Below the pieces are notes generated by a model that had not been told where the DNA came from, searched no databases, and saw only the letters and a program-made list of their open reading frames with translations. This document shows positions 36,909 through 45,021 of a stretch of 64,000 bases of DNA, in pieces. Numbering within the stretch: position 1 is the first letter of the stretch; every line of letters begins with the position of its first letter. Source of the DNA: REEB95 sp035934235 (lineage in GTDB: Bacteria > Pseudomonadota > Alphaproteobacteria > ATCC43930 > CGMCC-115725). Made by a program: the position numbers and the translations under genes. The stretch lies in assembly GCA_035934235.1 (NCBI GenBank), contig DASYYB010000006.1, positions 11,111 to 75,110 of the forward strand, in the 5' to 3' direction.

Positions 36909-39284
36909 CTACGCGGCCGCTTTGCGGTCGTTGATGGCGCGCCAAACCCGTTCGGGCGACGCCGGCATGTCCAGATTAATCACGCCAAGTTGGCTCAGCG
37001 CGTTCAGCACCGCGTTCATCACCGCGCCCGGCGCGCCGATGGCGCCAGCTTCGCCACAACCTTTGGCGCCAAGCGGATTGTGCGTGCACAGCGTCGCGTG
37101 CGTTTCGACTGCGAACGACGGCAAATCGCCGGCGCGCGGCATGCGGTAGTCCATGAACGAGCCGGTGACGAGCTGGCCGCTCTCGGAATCGTAGCGGCAC
37201 TCCTCGAACAGCGCCTGGCCGATGCCTTGCGCCAGGCCGCCGTGCACCTGGCCTTCGACGATCATCGGATTGACGATGCGGCCGAAATCGTCGGCGGCGG
37301 TCATGTTGACGAGCTCGACGGTGCCGGTGTCGGGGTCGATCTCGACTTCGGCGATATGCGCGCCCGACGGGAAGGTGAAATTCTTCGGATCGTAATAGGC
37401 GGTCTCGTCGAGGCCCGGTTCGAGCGTCTCGAGCGGATAGTTGTGCGGAATATAGGCGGCGAGCGCGATCTCGCCGAAGCTCTTGGATTTATCCGTCCCC
37501 GCGATCGTGAACTTGCCGTCCTTGAACTCGATGTCGGCTTCGGCGGCTTCGAGCAGATGCGCGGCGATCCTCTTGCCCTTGGCCTCGATCTTGTCGAGCG
37601 CCTTCACGAGGGCTGAACCGCCAACCGGCAGCGAACGCGAGCCATAGGTGCCCATGCCGAATGGCGTCTGCGCCGTGTCGCCGTGCGCCACCTGGACCTG
37701 ATCGACTGGAATACCCAGCCGCTCCGCAACCACTTGGGCAAAGGTCGTCTCATGGCCCTGGCCGTGACTATGTGTGCCGGTGAAGACCGTGATCGAGCCG
37801 GTCGGATTGACGCGGACTTCGGCAACTTCATAGAGGCCCGCGCGAGCACCGAGCGCGCCGGCCACCGCCGACGGCGCAACGCCGCACGCCTCGATGTAGG
37901 TGGCGAGGCCGATGCCGCGCAGCTTGCCGCGTTTCTTGGCGTCGTCGCGTCTCTTGTTGAATCCCGAATAGTCGGCCGCCTTCAACGCCAGGTCGAGCGT
38001 GCTGAAATAGTCGCCGCTGTCGTAAGCAAGCGCGACCGGCGTTTGATAGGGATAAGCGTCCTTCGGAATGAAATTCTTGCGGCGCAGTTCGGCCGGATCG
38101 GTCTTGAGCTCGCTCGCCGCCTTGTCGACCAGACGCTCGACCAGATAGCTCGCTTCCGGCCGCCCGGCGCCACGATAGGCGTCGACCGGCACGGTGTTGG
38201 TGAACACGCCTTTGACTTCGGCATAGATCGCCGGCGTCGTGTACGTCCCGGCAAGAAGCGTCGCGTAGAGATAGGTCGGCACCGCCGGCGCGAAGGTCGA
38301 GAGATAGGCGCCGAGATTGGCGAGCGTCGCGACGCGCAGGCCCAGGAACTTGCCGTCCTTGTCGAGCGCGAGTTCGGCATGGGTGACGTGGTCGCGGCCG
38401 TGTGCGTCCGACATGAAGCTTTCGCTGCGTTCCGCCGTCCACTTCACCGGCCGGCCGAGCTGCGTCGCCGCCCAGGTCACCGCCGCTTCTTCGGCATAGT
38501 GAAAGATCTTCGAGCCGAAGCCGCCGCCGACGTCCGGCGCGACGACGCGCAGCTTGTGCTCCGGCACGTGCAGCACGAACGCGCCCATCAGCAGCCGGAT
38601 GGCGTGCGGATTCTGACTGGTGGTGAACAGCGTGTGCTCGCCGGTGGCGCGGTCGTAATCGCCGATATAAGCGCGCGGCTCCATCGCGTTCGGCACCAGC
38701 CGGTTGTTGACGATGTCGAGGGTGGTGACGTGCGCCGCCTTGGCGAAGGCGGCGTCGGCCGCCGCCTTGTCACCAATATGCCAGTCGTAACAGACGTTGT
38801 TCTTCGCCTCAGAAAAAAGCTGCGGCGCGCCCGGCTTCACGGTGGCGTCGACCGCCGTCACCGCCGGTAGCTCGTTATAGGTGATCTCGACCAGTTCGGC
38901 GGCTTCCTCGGCTGCCGTCTTGCTGTCGGCGATGACGACCGCCACCGAATCGCCAACGTAACGCACCTTGCCCGACGCCAGCACCGGATGCGGCGGCTCG
39001 GCCATCGGCGAACCGTCCTTGTTCTTGACGCCCCAGCCGCAGGGCAGCGTGCCGAGGCCGGCCTTGATCAGGTCGGCGCCGGTATAGACCGCGACGACGC
39101 CAGGGGCGCCGACGGCGCGCTTGGTGGCGATCGATTTGATCTCGGCGTGTGCGTGCGGGCTGCGCACGAAGACGGCATAGACCTGGCCGGCCCGGTTGAT
39201 GTCGTCGGTGTAGTGGCCCTTGCCGGTGAGGAAGCGGAGATCTTCCTTGCGGCGCACCGGGTCGCCGATCATGCGCGCGGTCAT
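36909..39284 (-). CDS. coxL: CoxL-like molybdopterin large subunit, form II (AYRGAGR)
   Basis: The 791-residue catalytic subunit of the xanthine oxidase family holds molybdopterin cytosine dinucleotide. VAPDVGGGFGSK and the closing GAKGCGEAGAIG with the catalytic Glu are in place. The active-site loop reads AYRGAGR at residues 369-375, the form II signature; true form I CO dehydrogenases have AYxCSFR with a Cu-ligating Cys. Form II enzymes are only loosely linked to CO oxidation and their substrates are mostly unknown. The start overlaps the coxS stop by four bases; the open frame upstream of it is a shadow across coxS. Confidence 0.92.
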   Translation of the reverse strand: MTARMIGDPVRRKEDLRFLTGKGHYTDDINRAGQVYAVFVRSPHAHAEIKSIATKRAVGAPGVVAVYTGADLIKAGLGTLPCGWGVKNKDGSPMAEPPHPVLASGKVRYVGDSVAVVIADSKTAAEEAAELVEITYNELPAVTAVDATVKPGAPQLFSEAKNNVCYDWHIGDKAAADAAFAKAAHVTTLDIVNNRLVPNAMEPRAYIGDYDRATGEHTLFTTSQNPHAIRLLMGAFVLHVPEHKLRVVAPDVGGGFGSKIFHYAEEAAVTWAATQLGRPVKWTAERSESFMSDAHGRDHVTHAELALDKDGKFLGLRVATLANLGAYLSTFAPAVPTYLYATLLAGTYTTPAIYAEVKGVFTNTVPVDAYRGAGRPEASYLVERLVDKAASELKTDPAELRRKNFIPKDAYPYQTPVALAYDSGDYFSTLDLALKAADYSGFNKRRDDAKKRGKLRGIGLATYIEACGVAPSAVAGALGARAGLYEVAEVRVNPTGSITVFTGTHSHGQGHETTFAQVVAERLGIPVDQVQVAHGDTAQTPFGMGTYGSRSLPVGGSALVKALDKIEAKGKRIAAHLLEAAEADIEFKDGKFTIAGTDKSKSFGEIALAAYIPHNYPLETLEPGLDETAYYDPKNFTFPSGAHIAEVEIDPDTGTVELVNMTAADDFGRIVNPMIVEGQVHGGLAQGIGQALFEECRYDSESGQLVTGSFMDYRMPRAGDLPSFAVETHATLCTHNPLGAKGCGEAGAIGAPGAVMNAVLNALSQLGVINLDMPASPERVWRAINDRKAAA

Positions 39285-39757
39285 GGCCGCGCCTTTGCCA
39301 TGGCCTCCGCACCCGCTTTTATTGCTTTTACGATGTTGTGATAGCCGGTGCAGCGGCAGAGATTGCCTTCGAGCCACTCGCGGATCTGTTGCTCCGACGG
39401 ATTCTTGTTGTGCTTCACCAGATCGAGCGCGCTCATCACCATGCCGGGTGTGCAGAAGCCGCATTGCAGCCCGTGATGCTCGCGGAACGCCTCCTGCATC
39501 GGATGAAGCGTGTCGCCGTTGGCGACGCCTTCGATGGTCTTCACCTCGGCGCCGTCGCACTGCACGGCGAGGATGGTGCAGCTCTTGATGCCGTCGCCGT
39601 TGACATGCACGACGCAGCAGCCGCACTGGCTGGTGTCGCAGCCGACATGCGTGCCGGTGAGGCCGAGCGTCTCGCGCAGGAACTGGACGAGCAAGGTGCG
39701 CGGCTCGACGTTGCCGGACATCTTCTTGCCGTTCACCGTCATGGTGACGTTGGGCAT
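39281..39757 (-). CDS. coxS: CoxS-like [2Fe-2S] subunit
   Basis: The 158-residue subunit has both iron-sulfur sites of the family. The plant-type cluster has CDTSQCGCC plus a later Cys in SCTI, and the C-terminal cluster has CGFCTPGM and CRCTGYHNI. It relays electrons from the molybdenum centre of CoxL to the FAD of CoxM. Gene order S-L-M here differs from the M-S-L order of the well-known Oligotropha cox operon. Confidence 0.94.
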   Translation of the reverse strand: MPNVTMTVNGKKMSGNVEPRTLLVQFLRETLGLTGTHVGCDTSQCGCCVVHVNGDGIKSCTILAVQCDGAEVKTIEGVANGDTLHPMQEAFREHHGLQCGFCTPGMVMSALDLVKHNKNPSEQQIREWLEGNLCRCTGYHNIVKAIKAGAEAMAKARP

Positions 39758-39841
39758 GTTCGGAACCTCCTCGATGGCGCGCGCGTCGCAGCCTTATTGG
39801 TTGCCGGGATTGTCGTGCCGGAAATCGGCTCGGGTCAAGCG

Positions 39842-40459
39842 TCAGCGGGTAAAGAAATAGAGCACCGCCGCAACGAGCACGGCCAGAATCGCTGCCCACA
39901 CGGCGGGTGGCAGGCGGCGGCCTTCGGCCGGCGTCGGCGTTGTGGTGGGCAAGGGCGCTGTCGGCGCCGGGGACGCGGCCGCGGCCGACGGTGCCGCCGC
40001 TTGCGCTGCTGCGGGCGCGGGTGCGCCGACGATCGCCGCGAACTTGGCGAAGAAATCGTCGGCGTATTTTCGCGCCGTGCTGTCGATCAAGCGCGAGCCG
40101 ATCTGCGCCAGCTTGCCGCCGACCTGCGCTGTCACCTTATAGGACAGCTTGGTGGCGTCGCCGTCCGGCGTCAGATGCACCTCGGCGCCGCCCTTGGCGA
40201 AGCCGGCGACGCCGCCGGTGCCTTCGCCGCTGATCTTGTAGCCGTTGGGCGGATCGAGATCGGACAGCGTCACCTTGCCGCCGAAACGCGCGCTTACCGG
40301 CCCGACGCGCGCCTGCACCTTGGCGGTGAATTCGGTCGGCGAGAGCTTCTGCACTTCCTCGCAGCCGCTGATGCATTGCTTGAGAATGTCGGGATCGTTG
40401 AGTGCGTCCCAGACTTTCTTCTGCGGCGCGGCGACGTGGTATTCGCCGGTCATGTCCAT
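39842..40459 (-). CDS. coxG: CoxG-like SRPBCC protein with C-terminal membrane anchor
   Basis: The 205-residue protein has an N-terminal CoxG (SRPBCC) domain (MDMTGEYHVAAPQKKVWDAL; CEEVQKLSPTEF; VGPVSARFGGKVTL). An Ala/Pro-rich linker of about 45 residues follows, and then one membrane helix (PAVWAAILAVLVAAVLYFF). CoxG is proposed to tether CO dehydrogenase to the membrane and to pass its electrons to quinone. AGGGG nine bases before the ATG supports this start. It is the first gene of the cox block, 84 bases ahead of coxS. Confidence 0.87.
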   Translation of the reverse strand: MDMTGEYHVAAPQKKVWDALNDPDILKQCISGCEEVQKLSPTEFTAKVQARVGPVSARFGGKVTLSDLDPPNGYKISGEGTGGVAGFAKGGAEVHLTPDGDATKLSYKVTAQVGGKLAQIGSRLIDSTARKYADDFFAKFAAIVGAPAPAAAQAAAPSAAAASPAPTAPLPTTTPTPAEGRRLPPAVWAAILAVLVAAVLYFFTR

Positions 40460-40577
40460 AGCGGGCACCCCTGGTCTTTTGCCCGCAAACCGTAGCGCCC
40501 GTATCCGGCAGCGACAAGCGCGCGGCCCGCCGGGGCGGGTTGCGTGCAGTGCGCAGCCTCGGCCATAGTCGGCGCCG

Positions 40578-41915
40578 ATGTCGGGGGGCCTTCCATACGA
40601 CAGCTTGGCCTGGGGCCTGCCGTTTGTCGGCTTGCTGCTGACGCTGGCGATCGCGCCGATGACCGTGCCGCGACTGTGGCACCGCCATTACGGCAAATTC
40701 GTCGCGGTTTGGGCGCTGGTCTTCATCGTGCCCGACGTCGCGGCCGAAGGCGCCGGCGCGTCGTTCGCACGGTTGCTCGACATGGCGCTCAACACCTACG
40801 TGCCTTTCGTGTTGCTGCTCGGCGTGCTGTTCGTCATCACCGGCGGCGTGCGCATCCGCGGCACGCTGCACGGCTCGCCCGGTGTCAACACGGGACTGCT
40901 CGCGCTGAGTACAGTCGTGGCAAGCCTGATCGGCACGCCGGGCGCGTCGCTCTTGATGTTGCGGCCGCTGGTGCGCGCCAACCGCCATCGCGCACATGCG
41001 GCGCACGTCTACGTGTTTTTCATCTTCCTGGCGTGCAACGTCGGCGGCGCGCTGACGCCGCTCGGCAATCCGCCGCTGTTCATCGGTTATCTGCGCGGCG
41101 TGCCGTTCTTCTGGCCGTTGCAGCATCTGTGGGCACCGACGTTGCTGCTGAGCGCGATCCTGTTGGTGATGTTTTACGCCATCGATCGTTATCGCCATCG
41201 TCGAACCACGCACGCGGTGCTGCCCGAGATCGAGAAGCTCGGCATCGACGGCGCGATCAACCTGCTGCTGCTGCTCGGCGCGGCGCTCACCATGATGCTG
41301 CGCATCTATTATCCGCTGCCGGGTGCGGTCACGATGTTCGGCGTCGGCTGGAGCGTCAACGACATCGTCTCCGACGTCCTATTCATCGTGCTGGCGCTGC
41401 TGTCGCTCAAGCTGACTAAGCCGGCGACGCGGCAGGAAAATGAATTCGTTTGGACGCCGATCACCGAGGTGGCGATATTGTTCGCCGCCGTCTTCGTCAC
41501 GTTGGTGCCGCTCGACGCCATCGCGCGCGCCGGCACCGCCGGACCGGCGGCGCCGTTGCTGACGCACATGTTCGCCGACGGTGCGCCGAACAACATGCTG
41601 TTTTATCTGCTGCCCGGCGGCCTGTCGTCGGTTCTGGACAACGTGCCGGCCTATCTGGTGTTCTTCGGCCTGGCCGGCGGCAGCGCCGGATTGCTGACCG
41701 GCAAGCTGGCGCTGGCGCTGACGCTGGCGGCGATTTCGGCCGGCGCGTCGTATTTCGGCGCGCTGACCTATATCGGCAACGCGCCCAACCTGATGGTGAA
41801 ATCGGTGGTCGAAAGCTACGGCGTCAAGATGCCCAACTTCATCGCCTATATCGGTTGGTCGGCGGTGTGCCTGTTGCCGCCGCTGCTGCTGACCGGCTGG
41901 CTGTTCTTCCGATGA
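40578..41915 (+). CDS. NhaD-like sodium:proton antiporter family membrane protein
   Basis: The 445-residue protein has about 12-13 helices and resembles the alphaproteobacterial sodium:proton antiporter group within the ion transporter superfamily. STVVASLIGTPGASLLMLRPL, FLACNVGGALTPLGNPPLFIGYL and TYIGNAPNLMVKSVVESYGVK are its conserved loops (N-x-GGALTPLGNPPL and GNAPNLM). It may exchange Na+ for H+ or carry an organic anion. It diverges from coxG and overlaps the DUF192 gene by four bases. Confidence 0.75.
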   Translation: MSGGLPYDSLAWGLPFVGLLLTLAIAPMTVPRLWHRHYGKFVAVWALVFIVPDVAAEGAGASFARLLDMALNTYVPFVLLLGVLFVITGGVRIRGTLHGSPGVNTGLLALSTVVASLIGTPGASLLMLRPLVRANRHRAHAAHVYVFFIFLACNVGGALTPLGNPPLFIGYLRGVPFFWPLQHLWAPTLLLSAILLVMFYAIDRYRHRRTTHAVLPEIEKLGIDGAINLLLLLGAALTMMLRIYYPLPGAVTMFGVGWSVNDIVSDVLFIVLALLSLKLTKPATRQENEFVWTPITEVAILFAAVFVTLVPLDAIARAGTAGPAAPLLTHMFADGAPNNMLFYLLPGGLSSVLDNVPAYLVFFGLAGGSAGLLTGKLALALTLAAISAGASYFGALTYIGNAPNLMVKSVVESYGVKMPNFIAYIGWSAVCLLPPLLLTGWLFFR

Positions 41916-42379
41916 GCCGCGCCGTCCTATTCGTGCTTGCGGTACTGTTGGCGATGCCCGCTTACGCCCAGCCGCAGAACTTCCAGACCTTCACGTCGGC
42001 GCCGCTCAGCATCGACACCGCCAAGGGACGGCAGCATTTCACCGTCGAACTCGCCTTGACGCCGGATCAGCAGGAGCAGGGCCTGATGTTCCGCCACAGC
42101 CTGGCGCCCGACGCCGGCATGTTGTTCGTCGGCGCGCAGCCGCAGATCATGACCTTCTGGATGCACGACACGCTGATCCCGCTCGACATGCTGTTCATCG
42201 CCGCCGGCGGCCGCATCGTCGACCTGCACGAGCGCGCGGTGCCGATGTCGGACGCGACCATCGTTTCGCATGCGCCGGCGCTCGCCGTGCTCGAACTCAA
42301 TGGCGGCACGGTCGACCGGCTCGGCATCAACATCGGCGACGTCGTGCACGCCGCCGCTTTGGGCGACGCCGCGAACTAG
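41912..42379 (+). CDS. Secreted DUF192 protein
   Basis: The 155-residue protein has a signal peptide (MSRAVLFVLAVLLAMPAYAQ) and a DUF192 domain: FTVELALTPDQQEQGLMFRHSL, GMLFVGAQPQIMTFWMHDT, LIPLDMLFIAAGGRIVDLHE. The family function is not established; the fold is small and beta-rich. It overlaps the transporter gene at ATGA. Confidence 0.88.
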   Translation: MSRAVLFVLAVLLAMPAYAQPQNFQTFTSAPLSIDTAKGRQHFTVELALTPDQQEQGLMFRHSLAPDAGMLFVGAQPQIMTFWMHDTLIPLDMLFIAAGGRIVDLHERAVPMSDATIVSHAPALAVLELNGGTVDRLGINIGDVVHAAALGDAAN

Positions 42380-42395
42380 CGCGCGGTCGTCGCTG

Positions 42396-42956
42396 TTATT
42401 TCTTCGCCTCGGCCGGCGGCTTCGGCAGGTTGTTGTAGACGTCCGCCGGCTGCACCGACATGACGAACACCGTCACCTTCTCGTCCGGGCCGAACGGGCC
42501 GGCGACCTTATGGCTCACCGGCGGCAGGCTCTTGAGATAGGCGACGATCGCCAGCGCGTCGGCGTGCGTCAGGTGTGAATAGGCCTCATACGGCATGATC
42601 GGTGCCAACATACGGCCGTCCGGCAGCTTGCCGGTGGTCAGCGCGGTGACGATCTGCTTGGTCGTCCACTTGCCGAGGCCGGTTTCCTTGTCGGGCGTCA
42701 GATTGGGCCCGACGAAGACGCCAAGGCCGGGAATGGCGAAGCCGACGTCGGAACCGCCAAGCTGATGCGCCATGTCGGGCTTGCCGAAGAAGGCGCCCGC
42801 CGTGTGACAATCGTTGCAGCTGCCGACGGTGACCAAATATTTGCCGCGCGCCACTTGGCTGCTGTCGGCCGCTTGCGCCGTCGTCGCGCTGGTCGCCGCC
42901 AGCAGCAGCCCGAATCCCAGAACGATCCAGTTCATATGTCTTGATGCCACGGACAT
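42396..42956 (-). CDS. Periplasmic cytochrome c
   Basis: The 186-residue protein has a signal peptide that ends near AQAADS and a single heme c motif, CNDCH, in YLVTVGSCNDCHTAG. The axial Met is probably in PDGRMLAPIMPYEAYSHL. The VARGKYLV ... GPNLTPDKETGLGKWT ... IVAYLKSLPPV pattern is like the cytochrome subunits of membrane alcohol and aldehyde dehydrogenases, but no dehydrogenase is adjacent. GGAGCAAGGGGG before the ATG at 42956 decides the start. It converges on the DUF192 gene, 16 bases away. Confidence 0.85.
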   Translation of the reverse strand: MSVASRHMNWIVLGFGLLLAATSATTAQAADSSQVARGKYLVTVGSCNDCHTAGAFFGKPDMAHQLGGSDVGFAIPGLGVFVGPNLTPDKETGLGKWTTKQIVTALTTGKLPDGRMLAPIMPYEAYSHLTHADALAIVAYLKSLPPVSHKVAGPFGPDEKVTVFVMSVQPADVYNNLPKPPAEAKK

Positions 42957-43039
42957 CCCCCTTGCTCCATGAACGCGCAAGAACAGCACGAACCGGTATT
43001 CGCGCCAATGAGAATGAAGCGAATGTCACAGGATCGAGC

Positions 43040-43078
43040 AAAAAAACGCGGCGGGGGGGTACGTCCCGGCCGCCGCGT
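43040..43078 (-). terminator. Rho-independent terminator
   Basis: Read on the minus strand, ACGCGGCGG pairs perfectly with CCGCCGCGT across a GC-rich loop and is followed by seven Ts. It lies 29 bases after the stop of the small secreted gene at 43108, in the right orientation. Confidence 0.85.
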
Positions 43079-43107
43079 CATCGGGGCGCGCGTCGCGCCC
43101 GCCGGTA

Positions 43108-43290
43108 TTAGTTCCCGACCGTTGATATAGGCACGTCATAGGGGCCGAACAGGCCGGTTGCCTCCGGTGTGGCCGCCGCCATCCGCATCATCGATTGCTG
43201 TTCCGGCTCGTCGGCGAGGGCCGCTTGGATGAATGGCGTCGACAGCAATGCTGCCAACGCGAGGGCGCGCCAATGCGAGTGCTTCCGCAT
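43108..43290 (-). CDS. Small secreted GPYD-motif protein, copy 1
   Basis: The 60-residue product begins with a signal peptide (MRKHSHWRALALAALLSTPF, cleaved near ALADE). The mature part is about 34 residues and ends GPYDVPISTVGN. Its N-terminus is nearly the same as that of the gene at 43542, and its C-terminus shares GPYDxP with that gene and with the one at 46543. GAAGGAG before the ATG is an excellent ribosome site, and a strong terminator follows, so the gene is probably real although its family is unknown. Confidence 0.72.
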   Translation of the reverse strand: MRKHSHWRALALAALLSTPFIQAALADEPEQQSMMRMAAATPEATGLFGPYDVPISTVGN

Positions 43291-43315
43291 GTGTGGTCTC
43301 CTTCGGATTGTCGTG

Positions 43316-43336
43316 AAGCGGCGTTGATCGCCGCTT
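43316..43336 (-). promoter_or_regulatory. Leader hairpin of GPYD gene copy 1
   Basis: AAGCGGCG and CGCCGCTT form a perfect 8-bp stem around TTGAT, about 26-46 bases before the start codon. The same sequence block with one stem mismatch is found before copy 2. It may act on the mRNA leader or as a protein-binding site. Confidence 0.45.
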
Positions 43337-43541
43337 TCATGCTGAGGAGATTACGCCGGCTGCCGATTTATTCGTGATCGCTTGTTCGTGATCGGACGTT
43401 AAATCATTGTTGGCGTCGACTAACGAACTCTGTGGCTTTCAGATGTGTCAGCCAGCGGTTGAGCATCGCGCTTGCGGCGGCCAGGGAGGGTGCATCCTAG
43501 CCGCCGCGCGTCGATTGGCGCACTGGAGCGCGCCGCCGACA

Positions 43542-43730
43542 CTAATCGCCGAACGGGGGCATCGGCGTGTCGTAGGGACCGGCGCCATTGGCGAAAGCAG
43601 GGTCCGCATCCGACGTCGAGGTCTGGTGCGTGGCTTGCTGCTCCGCCGTGTCGGCCAAAGCGGTGTGGATCATCGGCGCCGCGAGCAAAGCGGCCAGTGC
43701 CAGGGCGCGCAAAAACGAATGCTTCTGCAT
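43542..43730 (-). CDS. Small secreted GPYD-motif protein, copy 2
   Basis: The 62-residue product has a signal peptide almost identical to copy 1 (MQKHSFLRALALAALLAAPM, cleavage near ALADT). A polar Thr/Asp/Ala mature segment ends GAGPYDTPMPPFGD. The ribosome site CGAAGGAGACC is shared with copy 1, so the pair arose by duplication that included the leader. The function is unknown; the size suggests a secreted peptide or periplasmic ligand. Confidence 0.72.
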   Translation of the reverse strand: MQKHSFLRALALAALLAAPMIHTALADTAEQQATHQTSTSDADPAFANGAGPYDTPMPPFGD

Positions 43731-43756
43731 GAGAGGTCTCCTTCGGGGGTTAAATG

Positions 43757-43777
43757 AAGCGGCGGGGATCGCCGTTT
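43757..43777 (-). promoter_or_regulatory. Leader hairpin of GPYD gene copy 2
   Basis: AAGCGGCG and CGCCGTTT flank GGGAT, matching the copy 1 leader with one stem mismatch. The flanking words GGTCTCCTTCGG, TTCATGC and GATTTATT are also shared between the two leaders in the same order. Confidence 0.4.
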
Positions 43778-43883
43778 TCATGCCAACAAGACCGCGTTGG
43801 AGACGGATTTATTTGCGCAGGGCGGCAGAAAAATTATCGAGCGCGCGGCGAATAAATCGCGGCCGGACCCGATCTATCTCGGC

Positions 43884-44546
43884 TCAGCGTTTGCGCGCCA
43901 GCGTCACGCCGTCGCCGATATAAAGCAGCGACAAATCGATGCGCTTGTCATTATGCAGTTTGGCGTTCAAGGCCTTGAGCGCGAGCGTATCGGTATCGCG
44001 CTTCCGGCCGTCGGCGACTGCGCCGCCCCACAGCATGTTGTCGAAGACGATGAGTCCGCCTGTGCGCACCAGCTCGAGCGACCGCTCGTAATAGGTGTCG
44101 TAGTTCTCCTTGTCGGCGTCGATGAAGACGTAATCGAACGTACCGGCGCCGCCCGATGCCAGCAGCGCCTTGAGCGTGTCGAGCGCCGGCGCGAGGCGGA
44201 GCTCGATCTTGCGGTCGACACCGGCTTCCTTCCAATAACGCCGCGCGACCGCGGTGGTCTTCTCGTTGACGTCGCAGCAGATGAGCTTGCCGTCGGCCGG
44301 CAGCGCCGACGCCACCCACAGCGCGCTATAGCCGGTGAAGGTGCCGATCTCGATGCCCCGCCGCGCGCCGATCAGCGACACCAGGAAGGCAAGAAACTGG
44401 CCCTGCATCGGCGGAATCTGCATGCCGGCGCCGGGCATCTTGGCGGTTTCCTCGCGCAGCCGCGCCATCAGCTTGGTCTCACGCGACGAGACCGACAGCA
44501 TGTAGTCGTAGAGCTTGGGCGTGATTTCGAGCAGGCGGACGGTCAT
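43884..44546 (-). CDS. O-methyltransferase, CCoAOMT-like family
   Basis: The 220-residue enzyme has the family 3 O-methyltransferase pattern: GIEIGTFTGYSALWVASAL (SAM motif I), KLICCDVNE, FDYVFIDADKENYDTYYE with the metal-binding Asp, and GGLIVFDNMLWGG. It transfers methyl groups to catechol-like hydroxyls and needs a divalent metal. The substrate is unknown. It stands alone on the minus strand next to the tRNA-Pro gene. Confidence 0.87.
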   Translation of the reverse strand: MTVRLLEITPKLYDYMLSVSSRETKLMARLREETAKMPGAGMQIPPMQGQFLAFLVSLIGARRGIEIGTFTGYSALWVASALPADGKLICCDVNEKTTAVARRYWKEAGVDRKIELRLAPALDTLKALLASGGAGTFDYVFIDADKENYDTYYERSLELVRTGGLIVFDNMLWGGAVADGRKRDTDTLALKALNAKLHNDKRIDLSLLYIGDGVTLARKR

Positions 44547-44613
44547 GCGAAATCCCGTTTATCGGCACTGTCCTTGCGCTTTTCCGCCGAAGCGTATAGC
44601 AAATTCCGGCCTT

Positions 44614-44690
44614 CGGGGCGTAGCTCAGCCTGGTAGAGCATCAGCTTTGGGAGCTGAGGGTCGCAAGTTCGAATCTTGCCGCCCCGACCA
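44614..44690 (+). tRNA. tRNA-Pro (anticodon TGG)
   Basis: This 77-base cloverleaf includes an encoded CCA. The acceptor stem is CGGGGCG with CGCCCCG, the anticodon stem TCAGC with GCTGA, and the loop TTTGGGA reads TGG at 44648-44650. The T-arm has GTTCGAATC. The D-arm TAGCTCAGCCTGGTAGAGCA is standard. Confidence 0.96.
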
Positions 44691-44706
44691 CTAAGAGAGG
44701 ATTTCG

Positions 44707-45003
44707 ATGCCGCACGCGCGCATTTATCGCCCGAGCAAGCCGGCTACCCAATCGGGCCGTGCGCCGACCAAGGAATGGCTGCTGACCTATGAGGAGGCGA
44801 CGCCGCGCGTGCCCGATCCGTTGATGGGTTGGGCGAGCGCCGCCGATACGCTCAACGAAGTGAGGCTGCGCTTTGGCACGCTCGACGAAGCGGTCGCTTT
44901 TGCCAAAAAGAACGCGATGGACTATTCGGTGATCGAGCCGCATGAACCGAAGTTCAGACCCAAGAGCTACGCCGACAATTTCCGCTGGCAGCGTCCGAGC
45001 TGA
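44707..45003 (+). CDS. NDUFS4-like complex I accessory protein (ETC complex I subunit conserved region)
   Basis: The 98-residue protein is the alphaproteobacterial homologue of the mitochondrial NDUFS4/AQDQ accessory subunit. RIYRPSKPATQSGRA is the conserved start, then EWLLTYEE, DPLMGWASAADTLNEVRLRF, and the closing KPKSYADNFRW-type segment. It binds the matrix-arm equivalent of NADH dehydrogenase. It lies between tRNA-Pro and tRNA-Arg on the same strand. Confidence 0.88.
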   Translation: MPHARIYRPSKPATQSGRAPTKEWLLTYEEATPRVPDPLMGWASAADTLNEVRLRFGTLDEAVAFAKKNAMDYSVIEPHEPKFRPKSYADNFRWQRPS

Positions 45004-45021
45004 CGGCGGCGTTCGTTTTGC

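Noticed and set aside
36909..39284. A true form I aerobic CO dehydrogenase
   Set aside because: The active-site loop is AYRGAGR without the Cu-ligating cysteine of AYxCSFR.
36909..39899. 996-codon frame as a longer CoxL with an N-terminal extension
   Set aside because: The first 200 codons run across coxS in another frame and are Arg/His-rich; the conserved CoxL start is the ATG at 39284 that overlaps the coxS stop.
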